Assembly: GCA_023410595.1 (NCBI GenBank)
Contig: JAEYPO010000028.1
Span: forward strand, 1-61,276
Length of the DNA stretch: 61,276 nt
Direction: 5' to 3'
Source: Bacillota bacterium
GTDB lineage: Bacteria > Bacillota > Clostridia > Christensenellales > SZUA-584
Below the pieces are notes generated by a model. That model made no database searches, was not told where the DNA came from, and saw nothing but the letters and a program-made list of their open reading frames with translations. Of the stretch, positions 30,510 to 38,559 are shown piece after piece. How positions within the stretch are numbered: the stretch's first letter is position 1; each line of letters begins with the position of its first letter. A program made the translations under genes and the position numbers.

Positions 30510-31991
30510 ATGAAAAAAGCGAAATCCGCCGCTCTTTGCACGCTTATTCTACTCGTAATGAGCTTATGTATTGCCGCTTGTCAGCCGACGCCCGTTACTC
30601 CGCCAGTGGCAGGTAAAAACGTCGATCTCGTAAAGCTGGTTGTCGACGCTAACAAACCGGAAAACAAGGCGGAGCTTGATAACGATAATAAAGCGATAGC
30701 GCAGCAGATAAGCAAGCTGGGCGGGCGTCTTAAAATGACATTTGAACCGAACGAGCGCATTACAATAAACGTGGACGCGGAGATAACCTCGCGGGGATAC
30801 GGCAAGATGCCGCTTGTACGCGTACGGCCTAAGAACTTTTCAAAAGAACAGTTTGAAGCGTTCGCGAAGTATCTGACGAAAGGACAGCCGCTTTACTATA
30901 TGGACGGGGATCTGGGTTTGATGACAAAAGAAGAAATTGCGGATGTTCTTCCACGTCTAAAAGCGCTGGCAGGCAGCGACACTCTCGCCCCGTATGAACG
31001 TGAATATATGAAAAGCCAGCTCGAACAGCTGGAGCTTGATTATGAGACCGCGATAAGCAAAGCGGACGAAAAGCTGTACGACGGGAAGCTGTCGATGGGA
31101 ACGGAGAACAGCGGAGGCTACAGCAATTACCTGGATTTAAAGTGTTATATGGGCAAGGAAAATACGAAGTGGCTAAGCTTTTACCAGTCATCAAACAACA
31201 CGCATACGCAGATGATATATAGGAACGCGAACTACAGTGCCGGATACTCCGAGTCCGAGCCGTATGAAGGCAAAGACGCGGAGCGCATTAATATGACGTA
31301 TGAGCAGGCTAAGGCAAAGGCTGAGGAATTCGCGCGGGCAATGGACGGCGAAGATACGAACCTTAAATTATGCCGCCCAAGTATCTGCTATAATAACGAC
31401 ACATATTTTAACTATACGAAAGAGACGTCTCCGCAAGCGTATTCATTTATCTTTTATCGTTGTTACAGCGGAGCGGAAATCAAGTCGGTAATGTATCTGC
31501 CCGGACAGACGACGCAGTCTGAATTCGGCGAACAGGCCGGGGAGGTCGATTTCAGCAAGCAGGTATCGCCCGAAGCCTTATTAGTTGTCATAGACGACGA
31601 AGGAATTAACCAGGCGCTTTGGCTAAATTATACTGAATACATAGAAACGGTGGCGGATGATATGCCGCTTTTGGACTTTAACACTGTAAAAGGAATTTTC
31701 GAGAGCTACTGCAAATATCGTTTTTCATGGGCGCCTTATGACGATATGCAAAAGGATATGGGCACAACGTTCAACGTAAAACGCGTTGAACTCAATCTTA
31801 TGGCCATCATCGAAAAAGACAGCCTCGAGAACTATATAACTGTGCCAGTGTGGGATTTTATTGCTGATCAGGAGTATGAGGAAGACTATACCAGCCAGGA
31901 CGGCTATCCTATCGAAGGGGATAAAGATGTAAGCATACTGACGATAAACGCTATAAACGGTTCGATAATAAACCGAGAGCGGGGGTATTGA
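30510..31991 (+). CDS. Large lipoprotein of unknown function (DUF6034-like)
   Basis: A 493-residue exported lipoprotein: signal MKKAKSAALCTLILLVMSLC, lipobox IAAC, then mature Cys-QPTPVTPP. The rest is a soluble mixed alpha/beta domain with acidic stretches (NKPENKAELDNDNKAI, VDAEITSRGYGKMPLVRV). It ends with a PepSY-like piece (VSILTINAINGSIINRERGY). From memory it resembles clostridial DUF6034 lipoproteins; this needs checking. The frame from 30474 is trimmed to the ATG at 30510, which has AGAGGT upstream. It stands alone between repeat arrays. Confidence 0.75.
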   Translation: MKKAKSAALCTLILLVMSLCIAACQPTPVTPPVAGKNVDLVKLVVDANKPENKAELDNDNKAIAQQISKLGGRLKMTFEPNERITINVDAEITSRGYGKMPLVRVRPKNFSKEQFEAFAKYLTKGQPLYYMDGDLGLMTKEEIADVLPRLKALAGSDTLAPYEREYMKSQLEQLELDYETAISKADEKLYDGKLSMGTENSGGYSNYLDLKCYMGKENTKWLSFYQSSNNTHTQMIYRNANYSAGYSESEPYEGKDAERINMTYEQAKAKAEEFARAMDGEDTNLKLCRPSICYNNDTYFNYTKETSPQAYSFIFYRCYSGAEIKSVMYLPGQTTQSEFGEQAGEVDFSKQVSPEALLVVIDDEGINQALWLNYTEYIETVADDMPLLDFNTVKGIFESYCKYRFSWAPYDDMQKDMGTTFNVKRVELNLMAIIEKDSLENYITVPVWDFIADQEYEEDYTSQDGYPIEGDKDVSILTINAINGSIINRERGY

Positions 31992-32084
31992 GCGGGCGGT
32001 TAAGAAGCATGCGCTTGATGAGAAAACGGCTTAAGACTGGCCACTCCTTCCTGACTTCTACCCTCCCTCGTCTGAGTTAGGCCT

Positions 32085-32290
32085 ATAAGCATATCGCGAA
32101 GCCTGAGGACGGCATAAATGCCGTCCCCAGGCTGTCAAAAAAGGTACTTATGTCATTCCGATGGAGCGTAAGCGACTGAGGAATCCCCTTCTGCAAAGCA
32201 CTTTTTATGGGATTCCTCGCAAGCTCGGAATGACAAATTGGGGCTTATCGACACTCTGAGGACGGCATAAATGCCGTCCCGCGCTGACCC
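32085..32290. repeat. Family E hairpin element flanked by short direct repeats
   Basis: GAGGACGGCATAAATGCCGT occurs at about 32104 and 32260. Between them lies GTCAAAAAAGGTACTTATGT and the element CATTCCGATGGAGCG...GGGATTCCTCGCAAGCTCGG ending AATGACAAATTGGGG. This is the reverse orientation of the element at 51650-52310 and 61200-61276. It folds into one long imperfect hairpin. Confidence 0.8.
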
Positions 32291-32303
32291 CTATGTTGAT
32301 ATA

Positions 32304-33116
32304 CTATATAAGGAAATCCTTCCTCCTGTACACAGCAAAAGCCGCCGCCGCACACGCCGCCATGACCCCAAAGCAAATGAGCGCGTTGTCCCATTCTATG
32401 CCGCCCGCCGCCACCACCTGGCTGGGCGTGAAATAGTTCATCGGCGACACCCACTTTAAAAACCCAAGCACTCCCAAGGATGGCAGCATGCCGAGCACAT
32501 ACGTCAGAAAGAATATGCCGACGGCCAGCGAAGCCGCCGCCCTTGCGCGCCGCAAAAACACCGAAACGAGCAGTCCGAGAAAAAGGTATACGAGTCCCGC
32601 GATAAAGCCGCCCAGCAGCGCCGCGGCGACACGAGCGAGCATATCCGCCCCGTCGAGCTCCGCGGGCTTAACGCACACGCACGCCAGTACTCCCGCTATG
32701 CCGACTAATGCGAAATATACGGCATACTCCGTGCAGGCGGCCGCGAGCTTGGCTGCGGCTATTCCGCTGCGCCGTACCGGCTTTGCGCATAAAAACTCTA
32801 TCGTGCCTTCGCTTTGCTCGCGTGCAAGCGCGCTTATGCCGATTATCGCACCGTTGAGGCACGCCGCCATAAGCACGAACTGAAATATCCACGCGAAATA
32901 CGACGGCAGCTCCCTTATGTCCTCGCCCGACATATTGAACATGTCGAGCAGCTCCTGCGGCACGAGCTTGAGCTTTGCGTCCATCAGCTCCATAAAATCC
33001 GAATTGAGCATCACGGAGTAAAGGGATATCACAAGCGCGAATACGGCCGCGGTCGATACCGTCCATATCAGCACAGACTTAAGGCTGCGCCTTATATCCA
33101 TAACATAAATGTTCAT
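32304..33116 (-). CDS. ABC-2 type transporter permease
   Basis: A 270-residue membrane protein with six predicted helices and a large external loop after the first (residues 33-80, NSDFMELMDAKLKLVPQELL). The EGTIEFLCAKPVRRSG segment is typical of ABC-2 permeases of the BcrB/YtrC kind. It pairs with the ATPase gene whose stop lies 12 bases upstream. ATG 33116 follows AAGGAGG. The operon is controlled by an XRE repressor at 34395. The likely role is export of an antimicrobial peptide or a lipid; the cargo is unknown. Confidence 0.88.
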   Translation of the reverse strand: MNIYVMDIRRSLKSVLIWTVSTAAVFALVISLYSVMLNSDFMELMDAKLKLVPQELLDMFNMSGEDIRELPSYFAWIFQFVLMAACLNGAIIGISALAREQSEGTIEFLCAKPVRRSGIAAAKLAAACTEYAVYFALVGIAGVLACVCVKPAELDGADMLARVAAALLGGFIAGLVYLFLGLLVSVFLRRARAAASLAVGIFFLTYVLGMLPSLGVLGFLKWVSPMNYFTPSQVVAAGGIEWDNALICFGVMAACAAAAFAVYRRKDFLI

Positions 33117-33127
33117 AGCCTGCCTCC

Positions 33128-33991
33128 TTAATTGTAGTAGGACATGAATACGTCCGAGAGCCTTATGTCCTCGGCGGTGAAGTCCTCAACTTCCCACGCC
33201 GAAAGCATGGCTAGCAGCTCGCCGGCGCTTCCGCGGTACGTAAACTCCAGAGTATCGCCCGTGCGCGTCACGTCTTGCGCGCGCTCCGCGCTTTCCGGCA
33301 GCCTGCCGCCTTTTACTCTCACTCTCTTGCCGCCCGCGGCGGAAAGCTCGCTTATCTTCTTTATGTCGGCTATTCTTCCCTCGCGTATTATCGCCACGCG
33401 CGAACAGAGCGACTCCACCTCGTCGAGGTTGTGGCTCGAAAGAAACACCGTAGCGCCCTTTTGCTGCTCGCGCAGCAGCGCGTCAAAGAGCGTGCGGCGC
33501 ATCAGCGGGTCGAGCCCGTTCGTAGGCTCGTCGAGTATGAGCAGCTTCGGGCGGGATGCGAGCGCCGCCACGAGCGCCGTTTTCTTTTTATTGCCCGAGG
33601 AAAGCTCCCCTATTTTTTTGCCCGGCTCCAGCTCGAACGCATCCATTAAAGCGCGCGTGTACTCTTCGCCCGCGCCGGGGTAAAAGCTGCCTGAAAACCT
33701 CAGCATGCGCCGCACGGTTATATCCTCGTACAGCCTAACCTCGCTCGGCACATAACCTACCTGCCTCTTTATGATGTGCGAATGCCGCACGCAATCGAGC
33801 CCGAATATATCTGCGCTGCCCTTTGTCGGGAATATCATGCCGAGCAGCGTCTTTATCATCGTGGATTTGCCCGCGCCGTTTGGGCCTATAAAGCCGTAGA
33901 TTTCGCCTTCGTCCACCGACAGCCCCACGTCAATTATGCCGCGGCTGCTTCCGTAGTATTTCGTAAGTCCCCTCGTCTCGATAACGGCCAT
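33128..33991 (-). CDS. ABC transporter ATP-binding protein
   Basis: A 287-residue ATPase. It has Walker A GPNGAGKST near residue 36, Q-loop VGYVPSEVRLYED, signature LSSGNKKK (a variant of LSGGQ), Walker B LLILDEPTNGLD and switch His in SSHNLDEVE. A C-terminal extension of about 70 residues follows, typical of BcrA/YtrB-like exporters. It energises the permease encoded immediately downstream. AGGAGG precedes the ATG. It is the third gene of the XRE-membrane protein-ATPase-permease operon. Confidence 0.95.
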   Translation of the reverse strand: MAVIETRGLTKYYGSSRGIIDVGLSVDEGEIYGFIGPNGAGKSTMIKTLLGMIFPTKGSADIFGLDCVRHSHIIKRQVGYVPSEVRLYEDITVRRMLRFSGSFYPGAGEEYTRALMDAFELEPGKKIGELSSGNKKKTALVAALASRPKLLILDEPTNGLDPLMRRTLFDALLREQQKGATVFLSSHNLDEVESLCSRVAIIREGRIADIKKISELSAAGGKRVRVKGGRLPESAERAQDVTRTGDTLEFTYRGSAGELLAMLSAWEVEDFTAEDIRLSDVFMSYYN

Positions 33992-34003
33992 ACTTAAGCC
34001 TCC

Positions 34004-34411
34004 TTAAAACTTTTTATGGTAGTAATATACGGAGCACTTCAGCGTACCCCCCAATACCGCCATGTAACCGAGCGCTATATACCCCGCCGCCGCGCCGAAT
34101 ATGAACGAGAGCAGCACTGCCGCGGGCGAGAGCGTCACCGCGACAAACCCTGTTAATGCAAAGCCTTTCGTGAGCATCATCTGCTCAAGCTCGTCGCTCG
34201 AGGCCTGATTGTCTTTTTTCAGCCACCTGTAGAATACGTATATCACGGCGGGCGCAACCACCGCGGCCGCCACCCCCAGTATCCGCAGAACGGCAGCTAT
34301 GTCCGCGTCCTTAACGAAGCCCGCGCATATTATCCATACGGCTATAAACAGCTCGGTCAGTATGAGGGTATATATCAAATACAACCGCCTTAGTTTATTG
34401 CTTTTTACCAT
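34004..34411 (-). CDS. Small membrane protein of the XRE/ABC operon
   Basis: A 135-residue protein with four membrane helices (about 10-30, 38-60, 90-108 and 112-130). A cytoplasmic loop contains WLKKDNQASSDELEQMMLTK. Such four-helix proteins (DUF2178/DUF3796-like) commonly lie between a small XRE gene and ABC genes in Firmicutes. The start at 34411 overlaps the XRE gene by 17 bases and has AGGAGG nine bases upstream; the longer frame is rejected. It may sense the membrane signal or modulate the repressor. Confidence 0.78.
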   Translation of the reverse strand: MVKSNKLRRLYLIYTLILTELFIAVWIICAGFVKDADIAAVLRILGVAAAVVAPAVIYVFYRWLKKDNQASSDELEQMMLTKGFALTGFVAVTLSPAAVLLSFIFGAAAGYIALGYMAVLGGTLKCSVYYYHKKF

Positions 34412-34613
34412 CCCTTTGGCCCTCCTCGAATATGAATATATCCTCGATAAGCTTGCCGAACGCCTTTGAAAGCGCGTACGCAAGCCATATCGACGGGTCG
34501 TACTTGCCCGTCTCTACCGCGTTTATCGTCTGCCTGGAAACCCCCGTCTGCCGCGCGAGCGCCGCTTGCGTCAGCCCCGCCGCCTCACGCAGCTCCCTTA
34601 CCCTGTTGTTCAA
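34395..34613 (-). CDS. XRE-family HTH repressor of the ABC operon
   Basis: A 72-residue protein consisting of one HTH_3 domain: NRVRELREAAGLTQAALARQ, TGVSRQTINAVETGKYDPSI, then the C-terminal LIEDIFIFEEGQRDGKK. It is a YozG-like mini-repressor. The longest frame starts at an ATG that is part of the ribosome binding site itself; the true start is TTG at 34613, seven bases after AGGAGG. It heads the operon, and two perfect palindromes at its promoter point to autorepression. The inducing signal is unknown. Confidence 0.88.
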   Translation of the reverse strand: MNNRVRELREAAGLTQAALARQTGVSRQTINAVETGKYDPSIWLAYALSKAFGKLIEDIFIFEEGQRDGKKQ

Positions 34614-34628
34614 GCAAGTACCTCCTAT

Positions 34629-34668
34629 CACCCCAAAAAGCCGTGAGACTTTTTGGGGACCCCGATCG
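34629..34668. repeat. Family F hairpin in the leader of the XRE/ABC operon
   Basis: ATCACCCCAAAAAGCC...GACTTTTTGGGGACCCCGA lies between the promoter and the XRE start. It would therefore form a stem in the mRNA 5' leader just upstream of the ribosome binding site. Confidence 0.7.
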
Positions 34669-34692
34669 CCTTAAAGTTCCGACGTCGTTAGT

Positions 34693-34716
34693 TGATGTCA
34701 AGTTCACTTGACATCA
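34693..34716. promoter_or_regulatory. Operator 1 of the XRE/ABC operon
   Basis: A perfect 11+2+11 palindrome with half-site TGATGTCAAGT and centre TC. It covers the expected transcription start. It shares the core TGTCAAGT/ACTTGACA with operator 2. Confidence 0.85.
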
Positions 34717-34744
34717 ATATAGCGCGCCGCGGCGCTTTTGTCAA
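34716..34744 (-). promoter_or_regulatory. Sigma-A promoter of the XRE/ABC operon
   Basis: Minus-strand TTGACA (34744-34739), 17 bases, TATATT (34721-34716). The -35 is one arm of operator 2 and the -10 abuts operator 1. Confidence 0.85.
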
Positions 34745-34756
34745 GTATACTTGACA
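34739..34756. promoter_or_regulatory. Operator 2 of the XRE/ABC operon
   Basis: TGTCAAGTATACTTGACA is a perfect 18-bp palindrome overlapping the -35. Its centre is 43 bp (about four helical turns) from that of operator 1, so both sites face the same side of the helix. Confidence 0.85.
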
Positions 34757-34763
34757 CCAAAAT

Positions 34764-34789
34764 TTACAAAAAAGCGGACATCACATCCG
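34764..34789 (-). terminator. Terminator upstream of the XRE/ABC promoter
   Basis: Minus-strand AAGCGGA-(N7)-TCCGCTT followed by TTTTG. It would end transcripts from the gene at 35057-36259 and insulate the regulated promoter. Confidence 0.8.
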
Positions 34790-34809
34790 CTTCGTCATTT
34801 ATATGCCGG

Positions 34810-35045
34810 TTCTGGCGGTCAAAGACCGCCCCTACACGCATTTAGGCTGCGTTTTTTGCGGAGGCCATCTCCGCCCTCTGACTTTCCCCAAAAGATTTTT
34901 CACTCGCTTTGCTTGTTCTGAATGACATAAGCAACTTTTTTGGACAGCCTGGCCTCCCCTCTTAGGGGAGGTGGCGCCGCCGGGCGACGGAAGGGTATGA
35001 GCGCCCGTCCATATATGCCGCATTCCGGCAGTCAAAGACCGCCCC
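34810..35045. repeat. Mixed short repeats (A', B/C, E fragments)
   Basis: GGCGGTCAAAGACCGCCCC occurs at about 34816-34836 and in part at 35030-35044. AAAAGATTTTTCACTCGC, TTCTGAATGACATAAGC and CCCCTCTTAGGGGAGGTGGC are fragments of the E and B families. There is no gene. Confidence 0.75.
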
Positions 35046-35056
35046 TTTCGTACGCG

Positions 35057-36259
35057 TCAGTCTATTCCTCTTATCTCATAAATGCGGTCTTCCGCGCGCT
35101 TCTTGATATACGGCGCGCCGCCCTCGGCGTTCTTCGCCTTAAAGAGAAAGTTAATTGCGTTCTTCATTTCGCCGGCCTTGTAGGAAAGCTCGCCTATTAT
35201 CAGGCAGAGCTGCTGCTCAAGGCTTCCCGTCATGTCCTCGTTCTCGTAAACGTCTATGTACGTCTGCAGCGCTTTTCTTGCGCATTCGTCCTCCATGCCC
35301 TTGTCGCCGCAATCGGCGTATAGCCATGAAAGCTTAAGATAGAGCTTTGCAGCCGCCAGCGCATGCGCGAAAAAGCAATAAGGAGCGCACAGCAGCGCAA
35401 GGTAATACCCCGCAAACAGCGAAAGCGTGTCCATTTCGGCGCCCGTGCGTATAGCAATACCCTGCTTTTGCTCGCTCAGCAGCTCTTTCAGGCCGTCGCC
35501 TGTCTTGTCCGGCTTATCGAACGTTTCCGCAAGCGCGCTGTAAAGGCACTCGGGGCACGTTAAAACGTCGTAGTAAAGGGGCTCTATTCCCTTGTAATGG
35601 TTGCGCATATCGCTGTCCGTATGGCTAAGAGCCAGCTTGGAATTTCTTATCTTCTGCGCCTTGAATTCTCTTCCGCACAGCGGGCACGTGTAGCTTTTTA
35701 ACATCAGGCAGGCTTTATCCTGGCTCGCAATAGGCAGCTCGTAGCTGCCGTGCCCTTCGGGGAACAGCGATACTTCCGCGCTCGCCGCCGCCGTCTGCCG
35801 CTTCGCGGGTTCAGGCTTTGCCTCCATAGGCCGCTCAGTTTCTATGGCCGGGGCCGGAGCCTGCGGCACATGCGCCGCTTCCGCCCAGGGACGGCCGCAG
35901 AGCGCCTCGTAGTCGGCGCTTATGCTGTCAATACGGGCCAGCAGCGCCTTAATGAGCTCGGAGGCCATATCGGGCTCGCTTGCCGCTATCAGCGGTATCG
36001 TGCCGCTGTTTACGGGCAGCACAAAAACGTCGGTAAGCGCCGTCGCCGTAACGGCGCGCCTTTCAGCGAGCAGCGCCGATTCGCCGAAAAAGTCGCCGGG
36101 GCCCATGCTCGCTATCATCACCGCGTTTTTTTTGCGGCTGCTTGTATATATGCCGACTTCGCCCTTGAGTATCACATACGCTTCACCCGCGGCGAACACC
36201 GTGCCTCTCGCGTATTTTTCTACGCGGGAGAGATCTTTAAGCAGGCTGATGTTTATCAA
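35057..36259 (-). CDS. Cyclic-nucleotide-binding domain fused to DUF2225
   Basis: A protein of about 400 residues. The N-terminal 110 residues are a cNMP-binding beta-roll (ARGTVFAAGEAYVILKGEVG, GPGDFFGESALL). A Pro/Ala/Glu-rich linker (about 125-180) follows, then a DUF2225 domain with a zinc-ribbon pair (SYTCPLCGREF...LTCPECLYSA) and a helical TPR-like C-terminus. There is no DNA-binding domain, so the N-terminal domain would act as a sensor for the DUF2225 part. The frame begins with GTG at 36268, but the TTG at 36259 is better spaced from AGAAGG. Function unknown. Confidence 0.85.
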   Translation of the reverse strand: MINISLLKDLSRVEKYARGTVFAAGEAYVILKGEVGIYTSSRKKNAVMIASMGPGDFFGESALLAERRAVTATALTDVFVLPVNSGTIPLIAASEPDMASELIKALLARIDSISADYEALCGRPWAEAAHVPQAPAPAIETERPMEAKPEPAKRQTAAASAEVSLFPEGHGSYELPIASQDKACLMLKSYTCPLCGREFKAQKIRNSKLALSHTDSDMRNHYKGIEPLYYDVLTCPECLYSALAETFDKPDKTGDGLKELLSEQKQGIAIRTGAEMDTLSLFAGYYLALLCAPYCFFAHALAAAKLYLKLSWLYADCGDKGMEDECARKALQTYIDVYENEDMTGSLEQQLCLIIGELSYKAGEMKNAINFLFKAKNAEGGAPYIKKRAEDRIYEIRGID

Positions 36260-36382
36260 TACCAGCACCTTCTTATAAGAATTCTATTCAAACAGACAAC
36301 GAAGCCCGTTTACATCATTTACTAGTCCTTATATACTTATCGGCATTTAGGCGCTGATGTTTAACAGGTTTTTCCGTAAAAA

Positions 36383-36416
36383 CAAAAAAGCGGACAGTTT
36401 TTACATTCTATCCGCC
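36383..36416 (-). terminator. Terminator of the first twin lipoprotein gene
   Basis: Minus-strand GCGGATAG, a 10-base loop, CTGTCCGC and TTTTTTG, with one G-T pair in the stem. Confidence 0.85.
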
Positions 36417-36447
36417 TGATTTTTGAGTAAAGCGCTTAAAAAGCGTT

Positions 36448-37269
36448 TTAATACGTTTTGGCCTCGCCGTTTTCGAGCAGTGTCAGGCTGTCTCCCTCAA
36501 GTATGAAGTACGCCTCGTCGTTGACTACAAAGTCCTTGTTAAGCGACGTGTTGCCGAATATCGAAGCGGGCTGCGCGTCCGCAGACTGTATGCCGAACGC
36601 CGCGGTATCAGTTTCGTTTATGAACGACGTAACCAATGTAAAAGTGCCGTCACCGTTGTCCATATAGTACTGCGAGGCGTAGCCGCCGCCTATCCTCACG
36701 TATTCAAAAAACATAGCTTCTTTTCCCGTCGCGTCTGCTAACGTGGACTGCACGGAATCGGTCGCCGGGTCGTATTTGCAGGTCATCGTGACGGAACCGT
36801 TCTCAGGGTCGCTGTACGTCAAAGAATAATCGTTGCCGTTATTCGTTATTTTTGCATCGGTCATGCCCAGCATCTCAAGCGCCGCTTCGCTTCCCTCTCC
36901 CAGCGAGACGACTGTAAGCGGTATAAGCGCCAAATCTACCATGCTGACGGTAAACAGCGACATGCCTACCGACATATACAGCTCTTCGTTCGCTTCGAGC
37001 TTTTTGTTTATGCGGTCGTAAGCGTTGCCTTTAACCGTGATGTAGGCGCTGTATGATGAAGACGGGTCGCTCGGCGCGTCTGCGGGCGCCGATACTTCGG
37101 GCGCAGCCGATTCAGCAGCCTCCGGCTCCCCGGAAACCGCGGCGGATACGCCCGCGGGCTCCTCGCTCGCCGCGCCGCCCGGCTCGCTCGCCTGCGGCTT
37201 TACGGTCGCGCATCCGGCCAGCGAGAAAACAAGCGCAAGCGCCATTACCAATATTACTATCTTTCTCAT
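36448..37269 (-). CDS. Twin lipoprotein A, unknown function
   Basis: A 273-residue lipoprotein with signal MRKIVILVMALALVFSLAGC (lipobox LAGC). A low-complexity Ala/Pro/Glu/Ser linker (about 25-70) is followed by a folded domain. The segments SYSAYITVKGNAYDRINKKL, EANEELYMS, ESGSVTMTCKYDPATDSVQ-type and YASQYYMDNGDG are shared with the next gene upstream. Family unknown. ATG 37269 follows AAAGGAAA. The twin arrangement indicates local duplication followed by divergence. Confidence 0.75.
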   Translation of the reverse strand: MRKIVILVMALALVFSLAGCATVKPQASEPGGAASEEPAGVSAAVSGEPEAAESAAPEVSAPADAPSDPSSSYSAYITVKGNAYDRINKKLEANEELYMSVGMSLFTVSMVDLALIPLTVVSLGEGSEAALEMLGMTDAKITNNGNDYSLTYSDPENGSVTMTCKYDPATDSVQSTLADATGKEAMFFEYVRIGGGYASQYYMDNGDGTFTLVTSFINETDTAAFGIQSADAQPASIFGNTSLNKDFVVNDEAYFILEGDSLTLLENGEAKTY

Positions 37270-37395
37270 AAATGCTATTTTTCCTTTCATTATACGAACT
37301 GAAGTTTTAAGACATAATATGCATATTAATATGATACGGCTTAATTGTCAATTGCCGGAGCCTTAAGAGTCTGCCCGATGCCGTAACAGCCGCCT

Positions 37396-38109
37396 TCAGT
37401 ACGTCTTCTCCTCGCCGCCCGTAAATACCGTAAGCCTGCCGCCGACAAGCTTTATGTACATTTCGCCGTGCTCCGCAAAATCCGCGCCTGCGCCGGGCGG
37501 TATAGTGCCGGGCTTTTGCTGCGCAGTATCAATGCCGACCGTAACGGCATCGCCGCCGATATGCAGCCTTATACTCGCAGAGCTGCCCTTTATGTAATAC
37601 TGGGACACATACCCCGAATCCGCGCGCGCATATTCCAAGGAAAGCGTTTCGCCCCCGTCGCCCGATACCGCAGCCTGCATCGAGTCAGCCGCTTCGTCAT
37701 AGGCGCACACAAGCTCGAACGTGCCGTCCTTATCGCCTTCCCTGCTGCCCGATACCCTGATATTGCCGTCGTTTTGCTCGATATTAACGCCGGTTATGCC
37801 GAGCTTCTCCATCTCGCTGCCGCTCTCCTGCCTCCCTATCGCCTTTATGGGCATAAGCGCCATATCGGCTTCCGTAAGCGGCGCAAGGCTTTCATATATG
37901 AGCATATACAGCTCTTCGTTAGCCTCAGTTTCGGCTAAAAGGCGGTCAAGCGCTTCGCCCTTTGCTTCATAGTAGGCGATATACGAATCGGCGGGAGCGG
38001 ACGTGATTGCCTCCGCGCTCCCCGCAGGGGCTTTTCCCACTTGGCCTGTGCTGCACGCGGCAAGCAACGCAAATAAAAATAAAACAGCAGACGCCGCTAT
38101 TTTCCTCAT
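37396..38109 (-). CDS. Twin lipoprotein B, paralogue of the downstream gene
   Basis: A 237-residue lipoprotein with signal MRKIAASAVLFLFALLAAC (lipobox LAAC). The mature part follows the plan of twin A: SYIAYYEAKGEALDRLLAET, EANEELYMLIYESL, ELVCAYDEAADSMQ, YVSQYYIKGSS and the ending GGEEKTY (twin A ends NGEAKTY). The linker is shorter. ATG 38109 has GGGAGG; the longest frame from 38157 is rejected. Probably envelope-located; function unknown. Confidence 0.75.
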   Translation of the reverse strand: MRKIAASAVLFLFALLAACSTGQVGKAPAGSAEAITSAPADSYIAYYEAKGEALDRLLAETEANEELYMLIYESLAPLTEADMALMPIKAIGRQESGSEMEKLGITGVNIEQNDGNIRVSGSREGDKDGTFELVCAYDEAADSMQAAVSGDGGETLSLEYARADSGYVSQYYIKGSSASIRLHIGGDAVTVGIDTAQQKPGTIPPGAGADFAEHGEMYIKLVGGRLTVFTGGEEKTY

Positions 38110-38230
38110 GTTTGTCATCCTCCCATACACGAGAAATAATATATGCGTACTGCTCAAATGTCAATGTCAACGGTTAAGGCGGCGCCAAAACAACAGTGCG
38201 TTTATAGCGGTCGTCCTTAAGGCGCTTATA

Positions 38231-38473
38231 TTATCTCCTTGGCCTAGAGCTCTTTTTCTTCTGCTCTTTCGCGTCTTCTTTTTTCAGCGCTCCCGTACCT
38301 TTTTGCTGAGGCATGGAATATATGTCGTGATAGCCGTCGATCTGCGCGGCGTCGAGCGGCGGCGTGGGTACCATACCCGTGCAATCCGTCTGGGATCCTA
38401 TGTTCGGCCCTGAATAAAAATCGTAAGAGTTTACTTCCGAGTCGGGGCCTTCCGTGTTGTTCTTCCTGCGCAT
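38231..38473 (-). CDS. Small hypothetical hydrophilic protein
   Basis: An 80-residue protein: MRRKNNTEGPDSEVNSYDFY, a middle with QTDCTGMVPTPPLDAAQIDG, and a Lys-rich tail (KKEDAKEQKKKSSRPRR). I do not recognise it. GGAGGG lies eight bases before the ATG. A competing frame at 38244-38480 starts inside the ribosome binding site region and has no plausible composition. The Pro/Asp-rich body and basic tail suggest a small spore or nucleic-acid-associated protein, but that is conjecture. Confidence 0.6.
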   Translation of the reverse strand: MRRKNNTEGPDSEVNSYDFYSGPNIGSQTDCTGMVPTPPLDAAQIDGYHDIYSMPQQKGTGALKKEDAKEQKKKSSRPRR

Positions 38474-38559
38474 CTTTCATACCCTCCTTTTTGGTATGAA
38501 AGTAGTGTTCCCTTTGAAAACGCGCGTATACTGCCGAGTATCAAAAGCGTTTATTGTTT

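Noticed and set aside
38244..38480. Alternative 78-codon frame overlapping the small gene at 38231-38473
   Set aside because: Its ATG lies directly against the ribosome binding site, and the product is Arg/His-rich in a pattern typical of a wrong-frame translation.
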